Notes: generated by a model not told the origin, from the sequence alone. A stretch of DNA of 64,000 bases from JAJPHW01 sp963799065 (GCA_963799065.1 CAWCVJ010000001.1:1736001-1800000), one strand, 5' to 3'. Counted from the first letter of the stretch, positions 43,860 through 53,208 are shown. Numbers and translations are program-made.

Positions 43860-46502
43860 TTAGTCTCCCGTGCCTGACAACGGGAGGCGCTGCGGAAGGT
43901 TAGAGACCTTCAAGAACGCCGTTCGTTTGCCAGTTGCCTGCGGCGTGAAGACTACGCTGACGGTGCAGGACAAATCAGGAGCCAGCAAAGCCGTGCAGGT
44001 ATTGGTCTTGATGGAGAAATCGGCAGAGTCGGGGCCGGTAGTGGAAAATGTCCCCAAAACTTGGTCGTCAGCGCCGATATTGGTAATAGTAACCGACATG
44101 GGAGCACTGCTCGTCCCTACCTTGGTTGCGGGGAAATTCAGTTCGGTGGTCGAGGCCGTTAAAGCGGGAACCATATTGGTTTGACGAATCCGATTGTTGC
44201 CGTTATCCGCGATCAGCATCTGTTTCGCGGCGTCCACGGAGAGACCGTCGTTGTTCAGCGTCGCCTTGGTGGCCGGCCCGCCATCGCCGGAGAAGCCGGA
44301 AGCGGTTGGCTTGGAAGGATTGCCTGCAACGGTATCGACAGTTAACGTGGCGGCGTCAATGCGCCGAATCACAGAATTGCCTCCGCCGCCTGAGTAAACA
44401 TTGCCTGCTGCGTCGATCGCAACTTGCGAAGGCACGAGAGTTTGCGCCTTGAGCGCCGGACCACCATCGCCGGAGAAGCCAGGCTTACCACTGAAGGCAA
44501 ACCCGGTAATGTCGCCTACAGCGAGCGACTGTCCGCCGCAACCCGGATCGACCGTGAACACGCAACGAACCTGATGATTGCCCGAGTCCGAGATGTAGAT
44601 GTTGCCAGCGGCATCGTTGGCCACGCCGGACGGATGGTCCAGCTCGGCCTGCGTTCCAAGCCCACCGTTTCCAGTTCGGCCTCGGATGCCGTTCCCGGCA
44701 GACGTATTGATGATTCCGGTGGTCAGGTTGACTTGGCGAACCCGGCTGCCGTAGTAGTCGGCGATATAAAGGTTGCCCAGCGTATCCAAGGACAAAGCGG
44801 TGGGATAAGTTAACTGCGCCGAAGCAGCCAGTCCGCCATCGCCACAGGCACCGGTGGCGGGATCGCATTGACAACCGGGAGTTCCCGCGATCGTGGTGAT
44901 CGTGCCGGTGGGACTGATCTGACGGACGCTGTAGTTCAGCGTATCCGCGACATAGATGTTGCCCGCTCCGTCCACGACTACGCCTTGCGGCCCTTGGAAG
45001 GCCGCGAGGGTCGCGGGGCCGCCGTCGCCACAAACATTCGGCAGGCCTGCGTTGCCGCAGGAACCGGTGGCCGGAGCGGCCACGCAGGCGCTTCCAACAC
45101 CGGCCACGGTGCTGATTGTTCCTCCGCTCACTTTTCGGATTCGATTGTTGGCGGTATCTGCGATGAAGTAGTTTCCGCTATTGTCCCAGGTTACAGAGAT
45201 TGGGTCGGCCAAAGTCGCCTGAGTTGCGGGGCCGTTGTCACCGCCGGAACCGCCGCCCGCAAACGTGCTGACATTGCCGGCGGCGATTTCGCGAACCCGC
45301 TGGTTGCCGGCGTCGGCGACCCAAAGGTTACCGTTGGGATCGATCAGAACAGCATAGGGCAATTCGAACTGAGCGTTGAGGGCGGCCGCTCCATCTCCGG
45401 AAAAACCGCAGACGCCTGTTCCTCCCACGGTTGTGATCGTCCACGTGCTGATCGTCACCTTGCGAACCAGGCAATCCAGTTGATCGGCGAAGTAGAAATT
45501 TCCGGCTGAATCCTGCGAGAGTCCTTCCGGATTCCACAAGCGAGCTTTGTTCGCCGGACCGCCATTGCCGCACTTGTATTTGCTCTGAGCGTAGGTGTCG
45601 CAAAATTGGCCGGTCCCGACGATCGTTTCGAGATCGCCAACCGGGTTGACGGCATTGTTACAGCCGCCCATGGTGCCGATCACACAGCGAATTCTCTGGT
45701 CGCGAGTATCGGTGAAAATAACGTCATTCAGGGAGTCCAGGATAATGCCCGTCGGGTAGTCCAGGAAAGCGGCGGTGGCGGGGCCGTGATCGCCGCACGT
45801 CTCCGTGGGACCATCGCAGAGTTTCCCCGTTCCCACAATCGTGCTGATGACACTGGTGCTCTTGGTGACGAGCCGGATCTTTGCGTCCTGCGTATCGGCG
45901 ATGTAGACGTCACCCGCCGCATTAACCGCCAAGCCCTGCGGAGCGTCCAGCTGGGCCGACGTGGCCGGACCGCCGTCGCCACAAGCTGCCGTGCTGGGGG
46001 CGCAGACCGTGCCGTCGCCCGCTATCGTGGTAATAGTGCCGCTGTTCGAGACCTCGCGAATCCGATTGAGATCTGCGATGTATATGTTGCCGGCGGAGTC
46101 GATTGCCAGTCCGGAAGGAGACGAAAGAGTCGCCTTTGTCGCGGGTCCGCCATCTCCGCTGAAACCTTGAATTCCACTTCCCGCGAACACGCTGATGACT
46201 CCCGCCGGCGTTACTTTGAACACGTTGTAACTGGCCGGAGAAGCAATGTAGAGATTTTGACTGCTATCTTCCACAACCGCATTGGGGCCTGGAATGTCCC
46301 ACGCATTGGCCGCGCCCGAGGCAACCGCGCCGCCTGCCACGGTTTGAATGGTGTTGTTCGCTTGGGCATGTGCGGCTGCCGCGTTGCCAACCGTCATCGA
46401 CACCATTAAGACGAAGCAAAACAAAGCGGTCAATTGCTTTCCACTGGACAGATCTCGAGAGGTCTGCCGCCGGTTCGGTGTATCGAAATTGTGGATTGTC
46501 AT
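43860..46502 (-). CDS. Secreted NHL-repeat protein with C-terminal HYDIN domain
   Basis: An 880-residue exported beta-propeller protein. A signal peptide (about 25-48) is followed by a dozen or so repeats of the form GDGGPATxAxLxxPxGLAxD xxGNxYIAD, which is the NHL blade, then a final choice-of-anchor domain (about 790-880; VGTSSAPMSVTITNIGADDQ). Several blades contain CGDGGPATSA-like inserts with Cys pairs. Such proteins are abundant in Acidobacteria; function unknown, probably binding or adhesion. GGAG lies eight bases before the ATG at 46502; the TTG at 46514 is less likely. Confidence 0.88.
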   Translation of the reverse strand: MTIHNFDTPNRRQTSRDLSSGKQLTALFCFVLMVSMTVGNAAAAHAQANNTIQTVAGGAVASGAANAWDIPGPNAVVEDSSQNLYIASPASYNVFKVTPAGVISVFAGSGIQGFSGDGGPATKATLSSPSGLAIDSAGNIYIADLNRIREVSNSGTITTIAGDGTVCAPSTAACGDGGPATSAQLDAPQGLAVNAAGDVYIADTQDAKIRLVTKSTSVISTIVGTGKLCDGPTETCGDHGPATAAFLDYPTGIILDSLNDVIFTDTRDQRIRCVIGTMGGCNNAVNPVGDLETIVGTGQFCDTYAQSKYKCGNGGPANKARLWNPEGLSQDSAGNFYFADQLDCLVRKVTISTWTITTVGGTGVCGFSGDGAAALNAQFELPYAVLIDPNGNLWVADAGNQRVREIAAGNVSTFAGGGSGGDNGPATQATLADPISVTWDNSGNYFIADTANNRIRKVSGGTISTVAGVGSACVAAPATGSCGNAGLPNVCGDGGPATLAAFQGPQGVVVDGAGNIYVADTLNYSVRQISPTGTITTIAGTPGCQCDPATGACGDGGLAASAQLTYPTALSLDTLGNLYIADYYGSRVRQVNLTTGIINTSAGNGIRGRTGNGGLGTQAELDHPSGVANDAAGNIYISDSGNHQVRCVFTVDPGCGGQSLAVGDITGFAFSGKPGFSGDGGPALKAQTLVPSQVAIDAAGNVYSGGGGNSVIRRIDAATLTVDTVAGNPSKPTASGFSGDGGPATKATLNNDGLSVDAAKQMLIADNGNNRIRQTNMVPALTASTTELNFPATKVGTSSAPMSVTITNIGADDQVLGTFSTTGPDSADFSIKTNTCTALLAPDLSCTVSVVFTPQATGKRTAFLKVSNLPQRLPLSGTGD

Positions 46503-46613
46503 AAAAGTCTCCAAACTTGTTCAACGATTTTCGTATTGCGCTAAGCTGCCGAATAGAGGAAGAACGTCTCTGGGGCGAAAGTTTTCCGTCCCCAAGCCTT
46601 CTTCATCGCCTTT

Positions 46614-47312
46614 TCAATCCTTAGCCGTCATCACATCCTTGCGATACGCGACGTTGCCGGTTTCTTCACTGCGGGTCAGGACGAACACCATCGTATTGCA
46701 TTTCAGCCGCTTCGGAATGAGCCAGCCGAAATAACGAAGGAAGCCGACTCCCATGCGATAAGGCATGCAAGGGTTGTCCGGCGCATAGCTGCCGATGAGA
46801 TCCCAATGCACGATCTTCAGGTCGGCGCGACGGGCCAACTCTTCGAATGTTCGCAAGCAAAACCAGTTGGCATGCTCGACGTTCCAGCAGGTTTTTGGAT
46901 ACTTAAGAAAGGCGTACACGAATGCGGGTAGGCAAAAAGGATAGGGCGTGGAGATGATCAGCTTTCCTCCCGGCTTCCCTTTCGCCAGATGCTGCCGCGC
47001 GCGGTCCAGGAACAGGCCCGGGTTGGAGAGGTGCTCAATCATATCTCCCGCGACAATCGTATCGAACTCCTGTCCCAGATCGAAGGTTTCGGCATTGGCG
47101 ACATGGAGATTCTTGTATCCAAGCGAGCGAAGTTGTTCGATTAAGTCTTCCCGAAGGTCGACCCCGGCAGTTTCCGGAAAATATTTAACCAACTGACCAT
47201 GCAGCCAGCTGGGATCGTTGGGATCGGGTTCGTGCGCCGCGCAACCTACATGGAGCACTCGCGGACCTTCTACCAAGGGAACGATTTGTCCTGCTCGCCG
47301 TTCAATCTTCAA
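46614..47312 (-). CDS. Class I SAM methyltransferase
   Basis: A 232-residue methyltransferase. The SAM-binding motif I is PRVLHVGCAAHEPD (17-30), followed by the acidic residue of motif II in AGVDLREDLIEQL and EFDTIVAGDMIEHLSNPGLF, then KLIISTPYPF. The long C-terminal part (YPKTCWNVEHANWFCLRTFE) is typical of methyltransferases found with polysaccharide and secondary-metabolite genes. It is the most distal gene in the peptide cluster's strand direction, 53 bases after the SGNH gene; it could belong to that cluster or to the surface genes beyond it. Confidence 0.85.
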   Translation of the reverse strand: MKIERRAGQIVPLVEGPRVLHVGCAAHEPDPNDPSWLHGQLVKYFPETAGVDLREDLIEQLRSLGYKNLHVANAETFDLGQEFDTIVAGDMIEHLSNPGLFLDRARQHLAKGKPGGKLIISTPYPFCLPAFVYAFLKYPKTCWNVEHANWFCLRTFEELARRADLKIVHWDLIGSYAPDNPCMPYRMGVGFLRYFGWLIPKRLKCNTMVFVLTRSEETGNVAYRKDVMTAKD

Positions 47313-47365
47313 TGCGACTCTCCTATATTTTTATGATGGATCATATGTATCGCAGTTTGCCTATC

Positions 47366-48436
47366 TTAGTTTCCTGCACCAGCGACCGTTGTAGGCGCGG
47401 GCGTCGGATTGCAGACTGCGGCATAGGAGGAGAGATTACGCACCACCGGTTCGAGCTGCTGCGCGATTAAGGTGTGTCCGAGCACGGTCGGGTGCACATG
47501 ATCTTCGAAAACGTCGTTCTGATTCTTATAGTTTTTGACCACGTCCATCATGTTGACGATGGGAATGTGATTCTGCTGGGCAAACTGCCACATTGCCTTC
47601 TGATAGGGATGGGTGGGCTGAAACTCGCCAATCGTGCCCATCAGCAGGAAGATGAGCTGCGAGTGGTGGGCGTCCGCGGCATCTTTGGCGGCTTGCAACT
47701 CTTTCAGATAATGATCCGCGGGTGCGTTCGGAATCGAGGCTGCGGTGTCCCAGGTGCCGAGCATGATGCGGCCGCGCAGCCGATAGTAGATGAAGCTGCG
47801 CATCAGGCCCTCGATGGTGAAGTTATATAGGGCGCTGCGGCGCACCCACGACTTGAGCTGAACCTTCTTGAGAAAGTCCTGACGAGCTTTTCCCTGAAGG
47901 TCGTCGAGTTGGTCGAATCCCGTGTTGAAGGAAAATGCGAGAACCATCGCGTCCGGCTTGTAGCCATCGTCCAGAACCCGCTTGAGCCGCTCGACTGTAA
48001 GGGACTGCGGGTAGGCATTGACGCCGGCCGAAATCACCTGGAATTTTTCGTTGGGGCAACCTTGGCCATTCAGCATTTTTTCGAGCTGCGCGCTGTAAAT
48101 ATTGTCATCCGCGACACCCCAGCCCATAGTCACGGAATCGCCAAAGGTAAAGATGCGATAGATGCCCGGATGGTCGAGGGCGAGAGTTTGCTTATAGCGA
48201 AATCCTTGCGAGCTGATCGTTTCCGGCTCGTGATTGACTTCAGTAACCTTATGGTCGCCGGGGATGGGAACCCAGAGCAACTGCCAGTCTGGGCGGTAGA
48301 TAACGTAATGTCCATAGCCAAAAGGCCGCAGGGCGATTTCTAGAAATGCGCAGATAACGACGAACCATAGCACGCTCTTCAGAAACCAGTGCGAGCGTTT
48401 TGTTTTCTGCGGGCGGGCGATAGTGGAACTGGACAC
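47366..48436 (-). CDS. Membrane-anchored SGNH/GDSL hydrolase
   Basis: A 356-residue esterase-type protein. One transmembrane segment (17-35) is followed by the SGNH fold: block I FTFGDSVTMGWG with Ser101, block V EDHVHPTVLGH with Asp312 and His315, and an Asn-containing block III (FSFNTGF). The form resembles esterases that remove or transfer acyl groups on polysaccharides or glycopeptides. The GTG start at 48436 is preceded by AGGAG at nine bases. It lies 38 bases after the methyltransferase and probably shares the cluster's transcript. Confidence 0.85.
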   Translation of the reverse strand: MSSSTIARPQKTKRSHWFLKSVLWFVVICAFLEIALRPFGYGHYVIYRPDWQLLWVPIPGDHKVTEVNHEPETISSQGFRYKQTLALDHPGIYRIFTFGDSVTMGWGVADDNIYSAQLEKMLNGQGCPNEKFQVISAGVNAYPQSLTVERLKRVLDDGYKPDAMVLAFSFNTGFDQLDDLQGKARQDFLKKVQLKSWVRRSALYNFTIEGLMRSFIYYRLRGRIMLGTWDTAASIPNAPADHYLKELQAAKDAADAHHSQLIFLLMGTIGEFQPTHPYQKAMWQFAQQNHIPIVNMMDVVKNYKNQNDVFEDHVHPTVLGHTLIAQQLEPVVRNLSSYAAVCNPTPAPTTVAGAGN

Positions 48437-48474
48437 GGTGAGGTTCTCCTTAAAGTTTGAAAATCATTTATGAG

Positions 48475-49275
48475 CTACGCCGATCGTGCCATCCCGCCTT
48501 CTACGGAGGCCAATTCGGCCAGCCGCGGCTTCTTGAGCACCAAGACGAAATCGGTGATGTCGGGATCGATGCGCCCAAGGCTGGCGGCCTTCAGACACGG
48601 AACCACGGTTCGAAATGCCAGATCGATGGCAAAATGACGACGGCGCAGGCGCCGCTGGATGGGGGCTTCATAAATGTGGATGTGTTCGACCCGCAAGCCG
48701 CTTTTCTGGGCAAAGCCTCGTAGGTCCTCGGGCGCCATCGAGGATCGTAGAAACGTCCGAAACGGCCCACTCTCCCAATCCTCAGTTCGCTTTCCGCCGT
48801 GCACGAGATATTGAAATACAAACGAGTGAAACCACAGGGGAGTGAACTTGGTCACGAATCCCTTCAGCGAATGCACCACGGGAGAACCGATGATCAGAAG
48901 TCCGCCGGGACGAAGCGCGCGCGAGAAATTCTCCATTGCCGAAAGAGGACGCTGCACGTGCTCGAGGACATCCCAGCAAACGATGAGATCGAACGAATCC
49001 ACGGCCAGAGGGTACGTCTGCACATCGCCCAGAATCGCCTCATCGAGATCGGGATGGCGGCTTAATTCCTTCGGTGAAATGTCTAAGCCGACAAGCTTCG
49101 CGGACGGGCTCAATCGAATGTGACTGCGCGAACCCGAACCAGCATCGAGTACCCGCGGCGACTTGCACTCGCCGCAAAGTTGATCTACATAGGCTTGCAC
49201 TTCGCGGTTGATTCTTTGAAGAATGGACGTATCTACCGTGTCATGGGTCGCACGCGGCTCAACATAGGTTTGCAT
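48475..49275 (-). CDS. Class I SAM methyltransferase of the peptide cluster
   Basis: A 266-residue methyltransferase with motif I SPRVLDAGSGSRSH (39-52), LVGLDISPKEL, DLIVCWDVLEHVQRPL and GGLLIIGSPVVHS. It is translationally joined to the stand-alone carrier protein: its ATG at 49275 overlaps the carrier stop codon by one base (TAATG). Tight coupling suggests it methylates the carrier-bound intermediate or the product of this branch; O-, N- or C-methylation cannot be told. Confidence 0.85.
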   Translation of the reverse strand: MQTYVEPRATHDTVDTSILQRINREVQAYVDQLCGECKSPRVLDAGSGSRSHIRLSPSAKLVGLDISPKELSRHPDLDEAILGDVQTYPLAVDSFDLIVCWDVLEHVQRPLSAMENFSRALRPGGLLIIGSPVVHSLKGFVTKFTPLWFHSFVFQYLVHGGKRTEDWESGPFRTFLRSSMAPEDLRGFAQKSGLRVEHIHIYEAPIQRRLRRRHFAIDLAFRTVVPCLKAASLGRIDPDITDFVLVLKKPRLAELASVEGGMARSA

Positions 49276-49598
49276 TAAAGTCTCGTGGCCTGCGCCAGAG
49301 CGACGGCGACCGCTTCAGTTTCGGCAGGCTTGGCTGCGACCCCTCGTCGAACGAGCAAGGAAGCGATGGACTCCATCGAGCGGAAATCCTCCAGCTCGAA
49401 GTCTTCCACGTTCATTTTGATCCCGAACTCCCTCTCGACCTGGAGGATGAGTTCGACCATGCGCTGCGAATCGAGGATTCCAGAATCGAACAGGTCCGTC
49501 TGGGGCGTCGGCACCTCCACATGCATGGCGGCGAACAGCCTCAATAGCAAAGGTATCGGAGATGTAGAAAGATCGCTCAAATGAGTAGTTATGCTCAA
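49275..49598 (-). CDS. Stand-alone acyl/peptidyl carrier protein
   Basis: A 107-residue carrier protein. The core TDLFDSGILDSQRMVELILQ carries the phosphopantetheine serine at Ser44 (LDS), followed by VEREFGIKMNVEDFELEDFR and a helix IV SMESIASLLVRR. A longer frame exists, but the TTG at 49598 overlaps the formyltransferase stop as TTGA, matching the coupling pattern of this operon and giving a normal length with helix I (SPIPLLLRLFAAMHVEVP) intact; the alternative ATG at 49523 would cut helix I. It lies between the formyltransferase and a methyltransferase, and is the obvious acceptor for the stand-alone adenylation enzyme upstream. Confidence 0.85.
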   Translation of the reverse strand: MSITTHLSDLSTSPIPLLLRLFAAMHVEVPTPQTDLFDSGILDSQRMVELILQVEREFGIKMNVEDFELEDFRSMESIASLLVRRGVAAKPAETEAVAVALAQATRL

Positions 49599-50527
49599 AT
49601 CCCTGACCGAGCCGGTTGCAGCCGGTCCCCGGAGCGGAGAAACTCCGCAGCGGGCGAGACCCTGCCATTGTGAAGCACTTTCTCCGCCAAAATCCACTCG
49701 TCGGCGCAGCCTATATAAACGCCTGAATCGGTTCTATCCCCAACCAGTCCGGGCGGGGCGTCGGACCGTCGTCCGGACTTACGTGCTTCAATAAGTGCAA
49801 AAGTTTGCGCACCTACCTTCGCTTTTGGGTTACCCCACGGTGACTCGAAGGGACGATAATCGCAAGCGCGGATAAAATCAAGGACTCGCCTGCCTTGCCA
49901 GGTCCAATCGATCCATCCTTTATTGGGAGGGTTGCGCCCGTGCCAGGTTCGAAGCGAAAGGTCTTGCGCAAGTGCTGGAATCGTTCCAACCGCAGCATCT
50001 TCCAGTAATTGCGCCATCCGTACAACGCCTTGGCGGACACACCGCAAACTCAGGGAGAGAGCGCTTTCTTCTTCTTCGATGGGAAATGTGTCTTGGTATG
50101 CAATGGCGCCACAATCGATTTGCGGCTCCATGCGGTGAACCGTCACACCATGAGTCGCCTCCCCATTGCAAATGGCCCAGCTTACGGAACTTAACCCGGC
50201 ATAACGTGGAAGTGGAGCGGGATGAAGATTGAACGCTCCCAAGCGGGCTGCGCGCAGGACTTCTTCGTGCATCACATGCAGCGAGTGAACATTCAACAAA
50301 AGGTCCACGTTCTCACGTTGCAGTCGCAGACCAAAGTCTGCTCCTTTCACGAGAGAGCCGGGCCAAACCGTCCGGCCTGCGTTTTTTGCGGTTTTCCAAA
50401 CCGTGGCGCCGGTGGTTTCCGGTTTGGGTTCTGAGGCTAGTACCGCAATCAATTCATGGGCGCTGCCCAGCAGCATTCGCAACACTTGCAGCCCGGCAGA
50501 CTCTTCCGCCGCGAGAACAATCCTCAT
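49595..50527 (-). CDS. Stand-alone formyltransferase of the peptide cluster
   Basis: A 310-residue enzyme of the formyl-tetrahydrofolate transferase fold (Fmt/ArnA/LgrA type). The catalytic triad is Asn100-His102-Asp138: FNLHPAPLPRYAG and QIDCGAI. An Fmt-like C-terminal OB region is recognisable (WTWQGRRVLDFIRACDYRPF, PWGNPKAKVGAQTFALIEAR). It is not the housekeeping methionyl-tRNA formyltransferase, since it sits between an adenylation enzyme (4-base ATGA overlap) and a carrier protein (TTGA overlap). By analogy to linear gramicidin synthetase LgrA, it probably formylates the amino group of a carrier-bound amino acid. Confidence 0.85.
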   Translation of the reverse strand: MRIVLAAEESAGLQVLRMLLGSAHELIAVLASEPKPETTGATVWKTAKNAGRTVWPGSLVKGADFGLRLQRENVDLLLNVHSLHVMHEEVLRAARLGAFNLHPAPLPRYAGLSSVSWAICNGEATHGVTVHRMEPQIDCGAIAYQDTFPIEEEESALSLSLRCVRQGVVRMAQLLEDAAVGTIPALAQDLSLRTWHGRNPPNKGWIDWTWQGRRVLDFIRACDYRPFESPWGNPKAKVGAQTFALIEARKSGRRSDAPPGLVGDRTDSGVYIGCADEWILAEKVLHNGRVSPAAEFLRSGDRLQPARSGI

Positions 50528-52170
50528 GGGGCCAAGGCGGGGGAGGCCATAGGTTGGTCTTCTATTGCGGATTGCTCAGTCGCCGGCGCCTCGGCGGAAG
50601 ACGGGGAGAAAAGTCGGCGTAACCGCGGCCGATCGATTTTTCCATTCGCGTTTTCCGGGAGCGCCGCTAACTTCAGCCACTGCGAAGGCAGCATGTAGAC
50701 CGGCAAAACGGCATTGAGTGTGCGCCGAAGATCGGACGGACCTACCATGGCATTCTCTCTAGGCACGTAGGCACAGCAAATGAGATTCGCCTCAAAACCT
50801 TCCGTGGCTAAAGCGACGACCGCGGATTGTTTGAGCTCCGGAATCGCGGCGAGCGCGGCTTCGATTTCTCCCAATTCTATGCGATAACCCCGGCTCTTGA
50901 TTTGAGTGTCGGCTCGTCCCACAAAGTACACGAGCCCATCGCAGTTGAGCCTCGCCAGATCGCCGGTGCGATAGATGCGAGATCCGTCCTGGCCGAGGAA
51001 GAATGCGGTATCGGTCGCGGTTGGGTTCCGCCAATAACCGGGGCTCAGTCCGGGTCCTGCAATAAACAAATCGCCGATTTCGCCCGGCGGAACGGGTCGG
51101 AGATTATCGTCCAAGATCAAGAGCGATTCGCCTTCGCAGGCGGTACCGATGGGGATCGACTGCGAAGAATCGTGGGGGCAGTTCGAGACGGTGTAGTAGC
51201 TGCTGGCGATCGTCGCTTCGGTAGGGCCGTAGAGATTGGTGAACTGAACGTGCGGCAGCCGTTCCATCCAATAACGCAGGGCAGGGACGGGAAACACTTC
51301 ACCGCACCACAGTAAGCGCCTTAGTGACGGAAAGTCATTTTCCGCAACCACGTCGAACTTAGCCATGTAGTTCAATGCCGAAGGCACCGAAAACCACTGC
51401 GTCAATTCCAATTCGCGAATGAAGTCCGCCAGCTTGTTGGGCAGGAGACTCAACTTCGGCGGTACCGGGTAAAGCGCTGCACCGGCGGCAAAAGCTCCAA
51501 AGAGGTCGAACGTCGAAAGATCGAAGTGCAGCGGGGGATGGCCTGAAATGCGATCGGAGGCACTCATGCGAAAATAGCGGACGGCCCAGTCCACGAAATG
51601 CAAAACGTTGGCATGGGTGATGACAACACCCTTGGGTTCGCCTGTGGAACCGGAGGTGAAAAGGATGTGCGCGGGATCTGTTGACTGATTCGCATACGGC
51701 AGTCCCTCGGAGGAATATGCCGTCGCATCCGCGACAGAAAATACGGTATTGAATCCCGAATCCGGAGCGAACTCGTCCATCCAACCCAAGGCCATTTCGC
51801 TTGACAGCCCCTCCTTGCTAAAGAGCTCGTGAAGCAGGCCGGACACGCTGCCGCTGCCTAGCACGAACTTGGGATCGCCGGCGCGGAGGATTTTCGCCAA
51901 CCGCGGCGCTGGGCTGGCGGTGTCGAGCGGAATGTGGACGCAATCCGCCTTCAGGATTGCGAGCATGGCGACGATGGCTGCCGGTGACTTGGGGATGGCG
52001 AACGCGACGCGATCCTGGCGTTGGCAACCATTGTCTCTGAGTAATCGAGCCAAACGATTGCTGGAAGCCTCCAAAGCGCCGTAGGTCATGCTCTTCCCTT
52101 CCATGACCACGGCGATAGACTCCGGCCGTGTTTGAGCTTGATTGCGCACGAAATCCTGGAGGAGCCTCAT
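50524..52170 (-). CDS. Stand-alone NRPS-type adenylation enzyme
   Basis: A 548-residue AMP-forming adenylation domain with no carrier domain of its own. Core motifs: ILFTSGSTGEPKG (A3), HFDLSTFDLF (A4), NLYGPTEATIASS (A5), YRTGDLARL (A7), GYRIELGEIEAAL (A8), NGKIDR (A10, catalytic Lys). Asp217 in A4 aligns with GrsA Asp235, so an alpha-amino acid is expected. Specificity residues aligned by eye read D-L-F-S-L-C-L-I-A-K (217, 218, 221, 261, 287, 289, 313, 321, 322 and the A10 Lys), for which I know no assignment. It overlaps the formyltransferase by four bases and the flavin monooxygenase by four, and should load the separate carrier protein. Confidence 0.9.
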   Translation of the reverse strand: MRLLQDFVRNQAQTRPESIAVVMEGKSMTYGALEASSNRLARLLRDNGCQRQDRVAFAIPKSPAAIVAMLAILKADCVHIPLDTASPAPRLAKILRAGDPKFVLGSGSVSGLLHELFSKEGLSSEMALGWMDEFAPDSGFNTVFSVADATAYSSEGLPYANQSTDPAHILFTSGSTGEPKGVVITHANVLHFVDWAVRYFRMSASDRISGHPPLHFDLSTFDLFGAFAAGAALYPVPPKLSLLPNKLADFIRELELTQWFSVPSALNYMAKFDVVAENDFPSLRRLLWCGEVFPVPALRYWMERLPHVQFTNLYGPTEATIASSYYTVSNCPHDSSQSIPIGTACEGESLLILDDNLRPVPPGEIGDLFIAGPGLSPGYWRNPTATDTAFFLGQDGSRIYRTGDLARLNCDGLVYFVGRADTQIKSRGYRIELGEIEAALAAIPELKQSAVVALATEGFEANLICCAYVPRENAMVGPSDLRRTLNAVLPVYMLPSQWLKLAALPENANGKIDRPRLRRLFSPSSAEAPATEQSAIEDQPMASPALAP

Positions 52171-53180
52171 GCCTTCGCCACCGATTTCCGGGCTCGATCA
52201 AGAACTTCGCCAATATGCGCGAATTCATCTTCGGATGCGGGAATATCGAGGATGATCGTAGAGTATCCGCGATCCAGATACATCCGAACTTCTTCGGCAA
52301 CCCGACCGTAGCTGCCCACCAGATAGGGGCAAAATGTCTGGTAATTCTGAAAGGGCCAAAGCCAATAGGGGGAGCGCGAGTCCGCAGACGCGTGATTCTT
52401 ATCTGACAGCTGCCGATGCCAGTCCGAGTCGGAAGTTTTCATTGCCAACTGGTGGGTCAGTTGCCCTCGGCGGTCTTCCGGGAAGCGATCGGTGGCGACG
52501 CGCCACGCTGCTTCGTCCGTTTCGCGGGTCACAATGCCCAAGCGAATTCCAGAGTCGATATCGGACACAATAGAAGAAATTTCGCTCGCCGGTTGCGGGT
52601 ACTGGATCGCGGTCGCACCCAGCACCCTCGCGGCAGTCATGCCAGCCTCGGATGAACCGGATACCAGGACGCCGGGAAACAATTCAGGCGCCAGCGGCGG
52701 CGTCATTGCCAGTTTTTCTACGGAGTAGAAATCGCCGTGATAGGTGAGCGGCGAAGCTGATCGCAGCAATTCTTGAATGATGGTCGTGTACTCAATCAGA
52801 CGAGCATAACGGCGATCGTGGGGCGTGTTGTCATGCAGTGCAGCCAGATCGTTCTTGAAGCCGCCCGCCACCATGTTCAAATACACCCTGCGTCCATGGA
52901 GATAGCCGAAACTGCTCACCATCTTCGCGACCGAGTAGGGATGCATGTACGCCGGTTGTACCGCGACCAGCGGGCTCAACCGGGTTGTGCTTCGTAAGAT
53001 CGTGTCGGCAACCAGCCATGGATCGATCAGCGAGTTGTCGGTGTATATCAGTATGCCCGCGCATCCCGCCCTCTCGCTCCACTGCGCGACTCGAATGAGA
53101 TGCTGCGCGAAATCCGGCCCCGCACTGGCATTGGACGGGGGCGCTGTGGCGAACACCTTCACTGGATTATGATTTGACAA
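52167..53180 (-). CDS. Luciferase-like (LLM) flavin-dependent monooxygenase
   Basis: A 337-residue FMN-dependent TIM-barrel monooxygenase resembling alkanesulfonate monooxygenase SsuD and the LLM enzymes attached to NRPS/PKS systems. Visible features are SERAGCAGILIYTDNSLIDP, a middle GRRVYLNMVAGGFKNDLAAL with HDNTPHDRRYARLIEYTTII, and FPGVLVSGSSEAGMTAARVL, which is the phosphate-binding region. It starts at a TTG and overlaps the adenylation gene by four bases. Within this cluster it may hydroxylate or oxidatively cleave a carrier-bound intermediate; a flavin reductase partner is not encoded nearby. Confidence 0.85.
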   Translation of the reverse strand: MSNHNPVKVFATAPPSNASAGPDFAQHLIRVAQWSERAGCAGILIYTDNSLIDPWLVADTILRSTTRLSPLVAVQPAYMHPYSVAKMVSSFGYLHGRRVYLNMVAGGFKNDLAALHDNTPHDRRYARLIEYTTIIQELLRSASPLTYHGDFYSVEKLAMTPPLAPELFPGVLVSGSSEAGMTAARVLGATAIQYPQPASEISSIVSDIDSGIRLGIVTRETDEAAWRVATDRFPEDRRGQLTHQLAMKTSDSDWHRQLSDKNHASADSRSPYWLWPFQNYQTFCPYLVGSYGRVAEEVRMYLDRGYSTIILDIPASEDEFAHIGEVLDRARKSVAKA

Positions 53181-53208
53181 AAGAAAAGGCGATGGCTGTG
53201 CGGGGGGA

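Noticed and set aside
49595..50527. Housekeeping methionyl-tRNA formyltransferase
   Set aside because: Fold and triad match, but translational coupling to an adenylation enzyme and a carrier protein, and no def gene beside it, favour a biosynthetic role.
49595..53180. Hydroxamate siderophore cluster (N-hydroxy-N-formyl ornithine type)
   Set aside because: A formyltransferase plus a flavin enzyme suggested this, but the flavin enzyme is luciferase-like and not an ornithine/lysine N-monooxygenase, and there are no siderophore uptake or export genes.
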